From positions 62,001 through 126,000 of the forward strand of contig NW_024609948.1 of the NCBI RefSeq assembly GCF_016920785.2: a stretch of 64,000 bases of DNA. The letters are read 5' to 3'. Source of the stretch: Ixodes scapularis. Its lineage: Eukaryota; Arthropoda; Arachnida; Ixodida; Ixodidae. This document shows positions 43,448 through 52,894 of the stretch, piece after piece. The position numbers were made by a program, and so were the translations under genes. How positions within the stretch are numbered: the first letter of the stretch is position 1; each line of letters starts with the position of its first letter. The notes under the pieces were generated by a model. The model was not told where the DNA came from. It was given only the letters and a program-made list of their open reading frames with translations, and made no database searches.

Positions 43448-45300
43448 TTTCTAAGTGTGACATGACACCTATATATTACACTTATTAAAGCAGCAGCTAA
43501 GTAACTAAAAATATATTTATGCAGCAAAGCTGGTATTATCAATAAATGATTGATTACATTATACTAAAAAATATATATAATTAGAGAACTAGGAAAATAG
43601 TAAAGAGATAACTGTTTTTAGAAATAAATGACAAATTTTAGACCATTTGGGGCAGAAAAAGTTAACAGTATTTATTTATTTATTTTGACCGGCCAACAAA
43701 GAGTGGGTCACTCAAAGCGTAAGTATAAGAGCTTTAGGTATCAGCAAAGTATAAGAACGAAACAAAATAAACTACACAAGTTTCTGGACTTACTGATGAT
43801 GGCATTCTTTTCCTAGTCGATGCATTCCGTCGCGGGGATGTCTTTTCGAGCAGTGTGCAAGCCTTTTCATGTAGAGACTTTGTTCGCCTCTCCTCCACGG
43901 TGAAAACAATGCGCACCAAGTGCCGGGCAAACTTGTGTGGTTGGAATTCATAGTTTTTGTTGATTGTGGCCAGCAGTGTTGCAGTAACAGCTTTATGCGT
44001 GTTACCCACCAGAAAGAAATTGATTTGTGTGTGTGGATACTAAGGCCGCGCGATGCTTCTCTTTACGCTTGGTCGTTTCTGTACCACATCGCTCGCTTGT
44101 ATTTGTGGACCGAGGCACAGAAATGAACAAAACTTTTAAGCAAACTGCAAGAGTCCATACATTCGTGAAATAGCTTATTAGTGAAGTTGAAAGTACCGGT
44201 CGTGGTGATAATTTTCTCGTCGTAAAATTCTGCACGAGTTCGGCCGTCTCCACGCCACCAACAGTAGTAAGTTCGGTCGGCATCGAAATCGTTTACACTT
44301 TCGGGTTGGAAGTCCTTTATGGAAGAATTCAGCAGTTTTCTTAAAGCCATCCAGGACATACTTGACTCAGACGATATACATGATCAGCTCGGGTGCGGCA
44401 ATAGAAACAGGACAGCGAATATGACAAACAAAATCATGAATGTACACAAAGTGAGGAAATGGGAATCCGGGTGACTCGGGTCTCGGGAAAGATGCGCGCA
44501 TTATAATCTAGTAGTGGAGTAACTCGGTAACTCGCCCTTCCCGGTTACTACAGTAAACATAAATATGTATTTCAGGTATAATTTTTTATTCTGATATATT
44601 TGGACTGATAAATAAACATGAAATATGTTCCAACGCCTACAACGCTTTTGGCAATAAAGCACACATCCAGCCGTGACGCACCTGCGCACCGCGGGTGGCG
44701 CTAGCGCGCTGGGACAACTCTCCGGAGTTACGTTAATGACGAGTTGTGCCTGAAGCCACCGCACAAGTACTATGCACAAGTGCATGTGTTGATGTTTGTG
44801 CTGGACTTGCAATCATGTTATTTTTATGTCTACACATGCGGTGAGCACGATTCCACTGTGTTCGTTCCCAGGAACGACAAGTTTTTGAGCAATGCGATTC
44901 CCTCTCTAGAACGGTTTTATTTCAGCTGGTACTGCTAGTCCTTGCACAAAAGTACCAGCTCTAAGCATGTCAGTACAAGTGATGTAAAAGACAGAACAAT
45001 AAAGTACTGCATTCAATTCACTGCAGACAATATGACTCGCGACAACGTTCCATGTGTTTTTTTGCATACTTGCCGGTCTTTTTAGGAAGTGGTGGTTTAG
45101 AACTACGCTGAAATGTAAAGTCCAGTACACAAAATATAATCTTGCAATCAGAATGTTTAGTTTTCTGCTAAAGTGTGTTATTTTTATTTGCTGTTGTTTT
45201 ATTCTCATTGGCATAAACAATGCTACTTATAAAACGTGCTCCGATTTGACACTTTCATTATAGAATAGAACCACAAGGGCATGGAAAATACACTCGTTGC
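43448..45300. other. Mostly unassigned; weak BEN-like frame at 43,734-44,009 (minus)
   Basis: A minus-strand frame contains FQPHKFARHLVRIVFTVEER followed by a Thr-Lys-Ser-Leu stretch, faintly like the start of a BEN DNA-binding domain, without enough context to call it. A neighbouring frame (44,063-44,359, minus) has plausible composition but no known domain. The rest holds nothing I can support. Confidence 0.3.
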
Positions 45301-45378
45301 TATCAATCATCTTTGCATCTCGTAAAAAAGGTGTTAGCCATCTTTTACGGCAGGACATCACATATCATACAGAAACAC

Positions 45379-46280
45379 TTAAATCAATCTCTGGCGCAGA
45401 ATTCGGTTGCGGATAAGAAGCCTACGCTGGTACCCAGGAAGAGCCAACCCCACGAGAGAAATTGGAGCTCTGTACCTAGCCTTGCTATGCGTCTGAATGT
45501 ACCTACATTTGCTGCCATTTATTCCTTTGGCTTGATAATGGCAGGTTGCAAATTTGCCAGCGTACAGCACATGTTGAAGCGTCATCCATCGGGGGATCAG
45601 AGTAATGGGCACCGTTGTCCCGAGTATATTAATTCGCTGTATCATTCGCTCAACGTGAATTCGGACCTGGGCAAAGTAGTGTGTCGCACACTTCTGGCTC
45701 ACTGAACTGCCCATGCACCGATAAAAAAGGCGGCATCACGAGCACGGCATCAGTGTCTGCCAGACTTTCCCTGATACCCGGAAAACATTTGTCAGCCAGT
45801 ATTACGTCCCCGGGCTGCACAATGTTTCAGAACCTAGAGTCCACCGTAAAATGGATGTCGGAGCATCGGCCTCCGTACGCCATTGAACGGAAACAAATAG
45901 CCCCATTAGGGGTATAGCAACCAGAAACTTAAGAGTGTAGCCACTCACGTAGCTCGAGTACAGCACGCGCTGCTGGCCTACACTATTCGGCGTCTCTGTT
46001 CTCACTTCGTTGGAATCAATATTCATTTTGAATTTAAGGTAGTGGGCTTCAATACACTCTGGCAACATAGCCCGCATAATGCTAAATGGAGGCCGAAAAC
46101 TCCACCTCGCTGTCGCAGCAGTCAGCGTTGTTAGCACAGCTCGAAAGTGGCGTGATGCCGTTGTTCTGTCAACACTAAAAGTACACCAAGTGCAGTGTAG
46201 CTCAACCCGAGTTTCAGCTTCATTAGAAAGAAGAGCAGCCGGTTTCCCAGCGTCAAACACAGCTCCGCTCGGGGACAAGG
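45379..46280 (-). pseudogene. DDE_Tnp_4 (THAP/Harbinger-type) transposase relic
   Basis: Spread over three minus-strand frames are the landmarks of a DDE_Tnp_4 transposase as found in THAP-type transposons: SSYVSGYTLKFLVAIPLMG, an Asp-rich ygGraSD-like stretch, the PGDVILADKCFPGI segment around 45,760-45,815, and finally YFAQVRIHVERMIQRINIL (about 45,650), the conserved RIHVER block. Several frameshifts and stops make it a pseudogene. A possible upstream exon lies at about 47,500-47,684. THAP-related Kolobok-like copies exist elsewhere in the window, but sequence overlap with this relic is not evident. Confidence 0.6.
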
Positions 46281-47499
46281 GGCAGCATGCTCAAAAACAA
46301 AGCAAATGCACTCATGCTTAAATTTCAAATGCCTTGTAACGAATCCTCTGAATGTTGGATGCCTTCATGACCTCCGAAGAAACTTGTCCTCTCAGCTGGA
46401 CCTGAATATTTGAAGATACCCCTGGCCGGTGCTGTGTCCTAAAGTCGCAAACTTCGCGATGTGTGATTTGTGTGCAACCATCTCCACCTTCGAGGAAGCA
46501 CGTGTAGGCTGCAAAGCCTCGACTGTAAGTACCGAGATCATCGGTCTGGATGTCCTTAAAGAGCATTTCCTATTTTGCGAATATAGAGAGGCCAGCCATG
46601 AAACGTGCATTGTTTTGGTGCTGAAAGACAGGTGCTCTAAGGGAGCTAAGGCTCTATGTGTGCACTGCGGCGTGTGTTACAATCACCGTACTAATTTTGA
46701 TCTGCCACAGAATTAGTCTTTCCACTATTGGCAGTGAGTGGCTGTAACTAGCATCCCGGATTCCCTGACCCCAACTGCGACGGCGCAGGTCAGTCGGCAC
46801 ATATTTTTTTATTATCCGACTAGCTCGGCTTTTTATATGCAGATTTAGTGAATGACATATCACCTGGTTTTCTGATGCTTTCCCGAGTTTCTGTTTCAAA
46901 ATACCACCTCCCAACAAAAATTAAAAAGAAAAATTGGGTTCGATTTTTGGTCTGGTTATGCAAAACTAAGAGATTGATTCCTCTACGACTTTTTGAAGAG
47001 CTGGTTATCTTAGCTCGCGTCTCCAGTTTAGCATTGTCCTGACTTCGATGTATTCTGGTTTGTGTCAGATACCTTACTTGAACCGCAATAAACTCACTTA
47101 CTTCGTTATTATTGGCGAATCTCACTTCGAGTGATCCATTCGACGGAGAGTGCAGTAGCACTTCCCATGATCATAAAAATCATTAAAGCAAAAGCGAAAG
47201 AAGTGTCGAAAGCACGAGCCAGGTTTTTTTTTTTTTTAAATGCACGGTGTTCTTTACCTTCCGATTGGCTCATAATCGAGTATATTTTTTATTATTTTTC
47301 TACCTTTCGGGGTCTGCATAAAATCAATGCCGGCTCAGACTCAAGTAAATAGCGTACCGAAACAAAATCGATTTCATAGTACGGCTGTAACCGTAACAAA
47401 GCTGCCAGTTTTTCGGTTTGAGTTCCTACTTTTCAGCTTCTGTTGCATTTTGCTGCAATCAAAAGATGGCTGGGAATAAGTCAAAATAACAACCAACTC

Positions 47500-47684
47500 A
47501 CCACTGAACACTTCTTCTGAAGTTCTACAGCTTTACGCAGCAGCTCCAATTCCCGTTGTGGGCTTCCACTGCAATCTGAATCATGCTTAGAAAACACTGG
47601 GCTGGTTCCACCTGTAGATGGTAATCCTGAAGATCCTGCAGTTGAGGCAGCTGAACATGTTGATCGCTCCCACCACCTGCAAAC
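47500..47684 (-). other. Possible exon with splice signals (coiled-coil segment)
   Basis: On the minus strand a TTTGCAG acceptor near 47,685 and a GTGAGT donor near 47,500 bracket an open segment ending in RELELLRKAVELQKKCS, a likely coiled coil. THAP-type transposases often have a coiled coil between the zinc finger and the DDE domain, so this may be an exon of the same decayed gene as 45,379-46,280. Evidence is limited to splice consensus and position. Confidence 0.3.
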
Positions 47685-47699
47685 AAGTATGCACAATCA

Positions 47700-47990
47700 A
47701 ATACATATCTGCTAATTTTGCGCTATACACTTCCTATCAGAATACTGAGAATCGCAGGTGTCATGTCACATGTTCAATGCCATAGAAGGACGAAATGAAT
47801 GCCATGGACTCCCAGTTGGGCGAAAAGGTTCCGTTTACAAGGTACACTTTAAGTGCGACATTGTCATCTTTGGTGTGTCATTAGGGCGATTTGAGAAGTG
47901 GTTTGCAGAGAAGGCCTTTAGGCCTCATAGAGGCTTCTTAGTGAGCTCTAGGATTCTAAAAAGCACTTATTTATGTCAAATTATTTTTAA
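47700..47990. other. Host-side sequence next to the virus-like block
   Basis: No gene is recognised. The first virus-like frame is closed by TAA at 47,988-47,990, within atttttaaacac, so the junction lies within or just before this point. No direct or inverted repeat is obvious on the host side. Confidence 0.4.
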
Positions 47991-48935
47991 ACACCACCGC
48001 CACCCCACCGAGCACCACCCGTGAGGGCAGCTCAAACACCACCACCACCGCCACCGCCACCGCCACCACCGGCAAAAGCGCCACCCGCGAGGGCAGCTCA
48101 AAAACCACCACCACCACCCCAAGCGCCACCCGCGAGGGCAGCTCAAACACCACCACCACCACCCATATCCTCTGATGACGAAGACGCGGAGTATCTGGTA
48201 CTCGATAGTTATAGCGCCTCGTCGTCGTCTGCGTCTCCACCACCCGTTTCGTCGCCTACCCATCCCGCAGCTAGAAAGAAAAGGGACTCGGTATTGGACG
48301 ACGCCTCTGACCGCGCAATGTTGTTTACAAACGAAGAATACGGAATGATGGAGTCACCGGCATCGAGCGCTATAGAAACCCCCAGGTATTCCGGCGTGAC
48401 GCCGTTTCACGTTCCGCAATACAATTTTGAACTGGCCGAAAGTAACGCGGACAAGGTGGAAGCCATCAGGCGACAGTTTAGAGAAATCTTGGGCCCTATG
48501 ACGATCGAGACCTTAAACCATTACACGGTAGATCAGGGTTTTGCCTACAAACTCGAACGCGCCTTTGAGGAACTCGGCGCGGTGCGCCAATGCGAATTCC
48601 TCTACAAGGCGCTCGTGGCAGTTAAGCGCATGACCAGGGTGGACGTGGCCTTTCGCAACGTGATCGAGTTTATAAATTTTGTGCTGCGCCGAGACGACTA
48701 CAGGGTCATGAACGTCGTGTTGAAAAACAACAAAATCGACGTCGAGTGCTACGAACGGGTCGACATCGTGGAGAAGCAAATCTGCAAGCGGCAGTGGCGA
48801 GTCGAATTTAAAGAAAAGTATGGACGAGAACCGAGCCTGGCCGAGGAACTGTCCAGAAATCGCGACTTGAACGCTCGAGCGTTGTGTGATGCGGTGATGG
48901 ATTACGAGGGAGGGCCCTCGATACTACAATTATAA
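47991..48935 (+). CDS. Virus-like gene v1: Pro-rich protein, 5'-truncated
   Basis: The frame opens after TAA at 47,988-47,990 without an ATG; the first in-frame ATG is near 48,318, inside conserved-looking sequence. The first 60 or so codons form a proline tract with three copies of a PPARAAQ-type unit, followed by an acidic/Ser linker (SSDDEDAEYLVLDSYSASS) and a globular region of about 210 residues (from DASDRAMLFTNEEYGM to the end) that I do not recognise. The natural N-terminus is therefore probably missing at the junction. The stop codon TAA is part of the TATAAAAATG motif that starts v2, so the genes are immediately adjacent. Role unknown. Confidence 0.65.
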   Translation, partial: TPPPPHRAPPVRAAQTPPPPPPPPPPPAKAPPARAAQKPPPPPQAPPARAAQTPPPPPISSDDEDAEYLVLDSYSASSSSASPPPVSSPTHPAARKKRDSVLDDASDRAMLFTNEEYGMMESPASSAIETPRYSGVTPFHVPQYNFELAESNADKVEAIRRQFREILGPMTIETLNHYTVDQGFAYKLERAFEELGAVRQCEFLYKALVAVKRMTRVDVAFRNVIEFINFVLRRDDYRVMNVVLKNNKIDVECYERVDIVEKQICKRQWRVEFKEKYGREPSLAEELSRNRDLNARALCDAVMDYEGGPSILQL

Positions 48936-48940
48936 AAATG
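48931..48940 (+). promoter_or_regulatory. TATAAAAATG start motif of v2
   Basis: The identical decamer also starts v10 (55,091-55,100); related A-rich forms precede v4, v5, v13 and v17. It overlaps the v1 stop. Position at the ATG resembles late-gene signals of large DNA viruses; the role is inferred. Confidence 0.5.
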
Positions 48941-49144
48941 ATGGAATCGGACTCGCAGAAAAAAATATTGAGGAAATTCATCGAGGACTTTGTGATTGGT
49001 GAAGACATTTGGGAACGCACTGCCGTCGTTTATAAACCATATCAACACCTGTACACGGGCGACGTGTTGCGATACTTGCGGATTCAAACGGCCATCCGAA
49101 TGATCATGGACGACGAGCAAAAAAAACCTACGAGAGCCCTATGA
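48938..49144 (+). CDS. Virus-like gene v2: small basic/acidic protein
   Basis: The 68-residue protein starts at ATG 48,938, directly on a TATAAAAATG motif. It looks helical, with IEDFVIGEDIWERTAVV and a central LYTGDVLRYLRIQTAIRMI segment. There is no signal peptide, membrane segment or cysteine motif. It sits two bases after v1 and 45 bases before v3 in a same-strand run of seven genes. No family is recognised; the coding call rests on the dense arrangement and the promoter-like motif. Confidence 0.55.
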   Translation: MMESDSQKKILRKFIEDFVIGEDIWERTAVVYKPYQHLYTGDVLRYLRIQTAIRMIMDDEQKKPTRAL

Positions 49145-49189
49145 GACGCTCTGTTTGAAAACATATCCACGTTCGTTCGTTTCGAGAGA

Positions 49190-49399
49190 ATGAAGAATAA
49201 GCGTCGACGGACCGGCGCCCGCCGGACAAAGAAGACGGGTGAGGGATTTTATTCCCTGACAAAAGTCCCGGACATTAGTAGTCTACCGACAGACGTGCGA
49301 TTGGAAATTGAAAAGTCCTTTACTCCTAATCCGAAATTGAAGACTCAGCTTCCAGAAAATGTCGAGGCTCTGTTGAGAGGCATGGCTTTTAACGAGTAA
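49190..49399 (+). CDS. Virus-like gene v3: small basic protein
   Basis: The 69-residue protein has a strongly basic N-terminus (MKNKRRRTGARRTKK) that could bind nucleic acid or act as a nuclear signal, followed by GFYSLTKVPDISSLPTDV and an acidic helical end. The stop TAA at 49,397 overlaps the taaataaaaatg stretch that leads into v4, giving stop, AATAAA and start within 12 bases. Family unknown. Confidence 0.55.
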   Translation: MKNKRRRTGARRTKKTGEGFYSLTKVPDISSLPTDVRLEIEKSFTPNPKLKTQLPENVEALLRGMAFNE

Positions 49400-49408
49400 A
49401 TAAAAATG
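49397..49408 (+). promoter_or_regulatory. Overlapping stop/AATAAA/start motif, v3-v4
   Basis: taaataaaaatg holds the v3 stop, an AATAAA-type polyadenylation signal and the v4 ATG. The same layout recurs at 49,985-49,997 between v4 and v5. Confidence 0.5.
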
Positions 49409-49987
49409 GTCAAATGTTCCAAGTGCGGTTTCTCGAAACGAACCGCCAGAACAAAGTGTTCGAGATGCAACAGGAACGGTCGTAGACTCGATACGAGAAA
49501 GCCGTATCGCCTCGAACATTTCACCAAGGAAGATCAAAGGCGCATTCTCGGCTCCATGCGGGTTAAACGAGGACAGAGTCCAACCTACCTGAAACTTTTA
49601 TTGGGGAAACTAATTCAGGCCTTTGCTCGCAAACACCGACTGCCGGCGTCATGTCCGATCAATCGAGCCAGGCACGCGCTGATAACTCACGCGATCCTCG
49701 ACAAGATTCGACCATCGAGTCAAAGAACGAGGAGGAGTCGTAGCAAGAGAGTCGCGCGGCGGAGGACTAGGAGCAGGAGCGGAAGCGTCGCGCGGCGGAG
49801 GAGTGGGAGTAGGAGCGTTCTCTCCTCGGGTCGAAGAAGAGGAAGGAAGAGGAGTCGCAGCGTCGGCAACAGGAGGAGCCGTAGCATTTCCATCAACCGA
49901 GGCCGACTCGGTCGCAGCGTCAGTGTCGGTAGGCGAACAATGTCCAGAAACGCCAGCAGCGACTCCAAGTACATGTATCCCGTGTAA
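49406..49987 (+). CDS. Virus-like gene v4: zinc-ribbon protein with RS-rich protamine-like tail
   Basis: The 193-residue protein has an N-terminal zinc ribbon with C4, C7, C18 and C21 (CX2CX10CX2C), then a basic helical region (about 30-100; TYLKLLLGKLIQAFARKHRL). From residue 110 to about 180 comes a tail made almost only of Arg and Ser, with repeats such as SVARRRSGSRS. Such tails condense DNA in viral protamine-like proteins and also occur in splicing factors. A role in packaging or in binding viral nucleic acid is plausible. The ATG lies on an ATAAAAATG motif. The repeat-rich tail also throws up long Leu-rich and Thr-rich shadow frames, which are not genes. Confidence 0.65.
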   Translation: MVKCSKCGFSKRTARTKCSRCNRNGRRLDTRKPYRLEHFTKEDQRRILGSMRVKRGQSPTYLKLLLGKLIQAFARKHRLPASCPINRARHALITHAILDKIRPSSQRTRRSRSKRVARRRTRSRSGSVARRRSGSRSVLSSGRRRGRKRSRSVGNRRSRSISINRGRLGRSVSVGRRTMSRNASSDSKYMYPV

Positions 49988-49994
49988 TAAAAAA

Positions 49995-51038
49995 ATGTAT
50001 CAAGTGCGCGTGGATTATTCTTTCGACCAACTCCCGCCGAGCCTGCTCAGGTTTCTCACGAGCGCTCACGAGGGGTTGCGGTCGGACAAGAACCGTCTCA
50101 TAAAGCGTGCCAACGACGTGATCAGAGACTTTCAGGTCTTTAAGATGCACAAGCGCAGCGCCCCAATTTTCGTCCATCAATTTCCAGTTCACGTGTTGAA
50201 TGACATGCACTCGATAGTGCCCGTGCGTAACAAGAAGGGCGACGTCATGTGCGGAAGGGAGTACGCCGAAACGGCCAAGGCTATTCGATCTAACTCGTTC
50301 TATCCCGTGTTTAAAGCGAGAAGCGACGGCGCAGCCCTGTTGGAAACCAAAGTCGGTAGGACCACCGGAGATAATCATTCGCCCTACGTTTCGGGAGTCT
50401 TGGTGAACGTAAACATTGACAAGATATCTAGCAAGTTTCACGACGTGGTCACCAGCCGCTCGATCAAGGTGGGGCAGTGGATCGACGTGATTCGCGACCC
50501 ACCGCCGTCCTTTCTGGAAACCATAGTCGTGGCCTACGAGATGGTCGAGCTAGGCGAGTTGTATAGGACAATAAACGGCGACTTTACAAACTTGCCCACG
50601 CACGACACGTATTATTCCGACAACATCGTGCACCGAGAGTCTGGTGCAAAGTTTCGTCCAAACGCGCGCGACAACGTGCGAAAGGAATTCAAGTATCGCG
50701 TTTCCAATCGCCCCAACTACAGGATCGTGGACGACTGGGAAAAGAGACCGCTGGGTCCGTCCACGGATAGCTTCTTCCATTCGACCGGCGGAGGCCGCTA
50801 CAAATCGACTCTGCGTACCAGACGGACGGTGTACGAGACAAATAATAATAATAATAATGAGCCCAAGTTTCACGGAAATTCGGACGACGACTACGCTGAG
50901 CGCAACGTGGATAGCGACGACGACGCTGAAGACGGTGACGACGGTGACGACGACGTCAGTGACGAGATCAGGCGCTACAAGTACAAGAGATACTACACCG
51001 AAAGCGATCACATTATGCGAGCTTTGCGCAACGTCTAG
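49995..51038 (+). CDS. Virus-like gene v5: unknown protein with Asn run and acidic tail
   Basis: The 347-residue protein starts at ATG 49,995; the frame is open further upstream, but only through v4, and the TAATAAAAAAATG motif supports this start. The globular N-terminal 260 residues (SFDQLPPSLLRFLTSAHEGL; VHQFPVHVLNDMHSIVPVR; VGQWIDVIRDPPPS) resemble no family I know. An Asn run from a (aat)n repeat (about 50,842) precedes an acidic stretch (SDDDAEDGDDGDDDVSDE) and a basic end. Acidic tails also occur in v7, perhaps a shared feature of the genome. An AATAAA signal lies at about 51,054. Confidence 0.65.
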   Translation: MYQVRVDYSFDQLPPSLLRFLTSAHEGLRSDKNRLIKRANDVIRDFQVFKMHKRSAPIFVHQFPVHVLNDMHSIVPVRNKKGDVMCGREYAETAKAIRSNSFYPVFKARSDGAALLETKVGRTTGDNHSPYVSGVLVNVNIDKISSKFHDVVTSRSIKVGQWIDVIRDPPPSFLETIVVAYEMVELGELYRTINGDFTNLPTHDTYYSDNIVHRESGAKFRPNARDNVRKEFKYRVSNRPNYRIVDDWEKRPLGPSTDSFFHSTGGGRYKSTLRTRRTVYETNNNNNNEPKFHGNSDDDYAERNVDSDDDAEDGDDGDDDVSDEIRRYKYKRYYTESDHIMRALRNV

Positions 51039-51153
51039 TACGTGTCTTTTTTGAAATAAACAAACAATCATTCGAGAGGCTTTATTTTTCTACATACACA
51101 AAACGTACGTATATATACGCGCGCCTGCCGAAGCGCGTCGACAAACGTAGAAC

Positions 51154-51810
51154 ATGACCGGAGTAGCATCCAGCGTGTCCAAAGTGTTTCGCGAGGCCAT
51201 CAAGTTTGATCAATCGCGAACCTTCGACTGGAGCAGAGTAGTGGCCAACGTTTATTCGGAAGACTCAAATGAGGAAGAGTTTGAACGAGAGAGGGTCGTC
51301 CTGTTCTCCGAAATTTGTAAACTTTCTCATGTGTCCGCGAACGCTCTGACCGTTTTGGACCTTGTCGACTATCCGACCTTGGAGGACGCACAATTGTTGT
51401 ACATTGTTTGTACGTATACGCACCTCAAGACCATACTCCTGAGGAACGCCCCCCTATTGTCAAACTCTGCTCTACAATACTTGGCGACCTACGCTCAATC
51501 TCTCGAACATCTTCAAATCAGCAACAACGGTGGCCGTATCAGGAACGAGGGATGGATTCATCTGGCTCCTTTGCGTCGACTCAAGAGTTTGTGTCTGACT
51601 GGAATAAGAAACGCCAGTCGAGCTGTCCTTCGAGTGATATTGCAGAACAACGAATCTATATACGCTATCTTGGTGATAACGACGGAACTCTTCGCCTCTA
51701 AAGATAACGTGACGCACTTTGTCTTTTGCGCTTCGAATCAGTTGAGTCAGGAAATGTACGATTTTGTTTTTTGTAGCGAAACGTTATCTCCGTTTTCAGA
51801 TAGCGAGTGA
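51154..51810 (+). CDS. Virus-like gene v6: leucine-rich-repeat protein, copy A
   Basis: The 218-residue protein contains F-box/LRR-like repeats in its centre: LLYIVCTYTHLKTILLRNAP, then LSNSALQYLATYAQSLEHLQ and LAPLRRLKSLCLTGI, each about 25-28 residues with the expected Leu spacing. It has no signal peptide, so it is probably intracellular. It is a paralogue of v7, 117 bases downstream on the same strand, with the same order of motifs (VLDLVDYPTLED in v6, FLELVHYPMLRD in v7). LRR proteins bind other proteins; interference with host ubiquitin ligases or signalling is a possibility, not shown. No clear F-box is seen before the repeats. Confidence 0.65.
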   Translation: MTGVASSVSKVFREAIKFDQSRTFDWSRVVANVYSEDSNEEEFERERVVLFSEICKLSHVSANALTVLDLVDYPTLEDAQLLYIVCTYTHLKTILLRNAPLLSNSALQYLATYAQSLEHLQISNNGGRIRNEGWIHLAPLRRLKSLCLTGIRNASRAVLRVILQNNESIYAILVITTELFASKDNVTHFVFCASNQLSQEMYDFVFCSETLSPFSDSE

Positions 51811-51926
51811 GGGTATATATATATATATATGTACTCGCACGTACTACGCTTACAGCAAAGCTAACCCTACCCTCTCCCCCGACGTCACGACACGACACGA
51901 CTACTACCCTATAACCCAAAGCGACA
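51811..51926 (+). promoter_or_regulatory. TATA-rich promoter region of v7
   Basis: A (ta)n stretch at about 51,813-51,831 lies roughly 95 bases before the v7 ATG. An early-type TATA promoter is plausible; the simple repeat may also be chance. Confidence 0.4.
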
Positions 51927-52796
51927 ATGGCTCGACTAGACAGGTCCCCATCTCTCCCGCTGGCCGACACCTGCGTACAAGTGTTCGCTCAGTCCAGAGT
52001 GTCAAGCGTGGTGGATTGGAAAACAGTGGTGCTTAGTATATACCACGAAAAAGAGGGCTACGCTTGGGACAACGTGGAAAGGCAAATTCACTGTGCGTAT
52101 ACCGAAATTTCAATATTAAGAAGCTTTCCTACGCACATCACATTCTTGGAGTTGGTGCACTATCCAATGCTGCGAGACCGCCACGTCAGTGATTTGGTTC
52201 GTTTCTACCCGAACATCAAGACTTTGCTCCTACGTCACGCACCCGGCTTGACCAACGACTCTGTAAAGTGCTTAGCGGACGGTCTACCTAATTTGACTCA
52301 CTTGCAGATGGGATCGTGCTATCACCTAGACGACGAAGCCTTGATGTATCTCGCAGAAAAGAGGATCATCGACGTTGGCATACGGAGCCTCTGCATGACC
52401 GGACTCGGATTTATACGCCGAGAAACGCTTCACCAATTTCTCAACGTGCATCGAAGACTGACGGCCATCCTACTCACCGCTAGAGACGTCCCCAACAAGG
52501 ACGTCTACCTTGGTGAATACACTTTGTGTATTTCTAGCACAGTGTCTCCGTCACTAAGAAACATTGCGCCAACCGACCTAGACGTTATCGAAGGTGTGGA
52601 CGGTGTTGTGGGTGACATCGAGTACCAAGACCTCGACAGTGACGACGGTGACGGTGACGACGGCTACAGTGACGACTACGACAGTGACGCCGACGAATAT
52701 CTCGAATCGGACGACGACAGAATGCTGGGTCCGATCGTCCTAAACACCTTCAACTACGACGAAGGAGAAGACTCAATGGGCGAAGAAGACGACTGA
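51927..52796 (+). CDS. Virus-like gene v7: leucine-rich-repeat protein, copy B
   Basis: The 289-residue protein is a paralogue of v6. Its repeats run through VSDLVRFYPNIKTLLLRHAP, LTNDSVKCLADGLPNLTHLQ and the final LCMTGLGF repeat, the last matching LCLTGI of v6. Beyond the shared part it has an acidic C-terminus of about 70 residues (DSDDGDGDDGYSDDYDSDAD and more) that v6 lacks. The pair arose by tandem duplication and then diverged in the tail. An AATAAA signal sits at about 52,809, and the next gene converges on it from the other strand. Confidence 0.65.
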   Translation: MARLDRSPSLPLADTCVQVFAQSRVSSVVDWKTVVLSIYHEKEGYAWDNVERQIHCAYTEISILRSFPTHITFLELVHYPMLRDRHVSDLVRFYPNIKTLLLRHAPGLTNDSVKCLADGLPNLTHLQMGSCYHLDDEALMYLAEKRIIDVGIRSLCMTGLGFIRRETLHQFLNVHRRLTAILLTARDVPNKDVYLGEYTLCISSTVSPSLRNIAPTDLDVIEGVDGVVGDIEYQDLDSDDGDGDDGYSDDYDSDADEYLESDDDRMLGPIVLNTFNYDEGEDSMGEEDD

Positions 52797-52894
52797 GTTA
52801 TGCTTGAAAATAAATATTTCGCGTGCTTATATTTTTGAGTCACGAATCGTTCTTTTGCATGCACACTACACTAGTGCCAGTACAAATAGTTTAT

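Noticed and set aside
43734..44009. A BEN-domain host gene
   Set aside because: Only about 30 residues resemble the domain; there is no downstream continuation and no splice-supported partner.
49803..49994. An extended 411-residue start for v5
   Set aside because: The extra 64 codons lie entirely within the RS tail of v4 in another frame; the TAATAAAAAAATG motif marks the ATG at 49,995.
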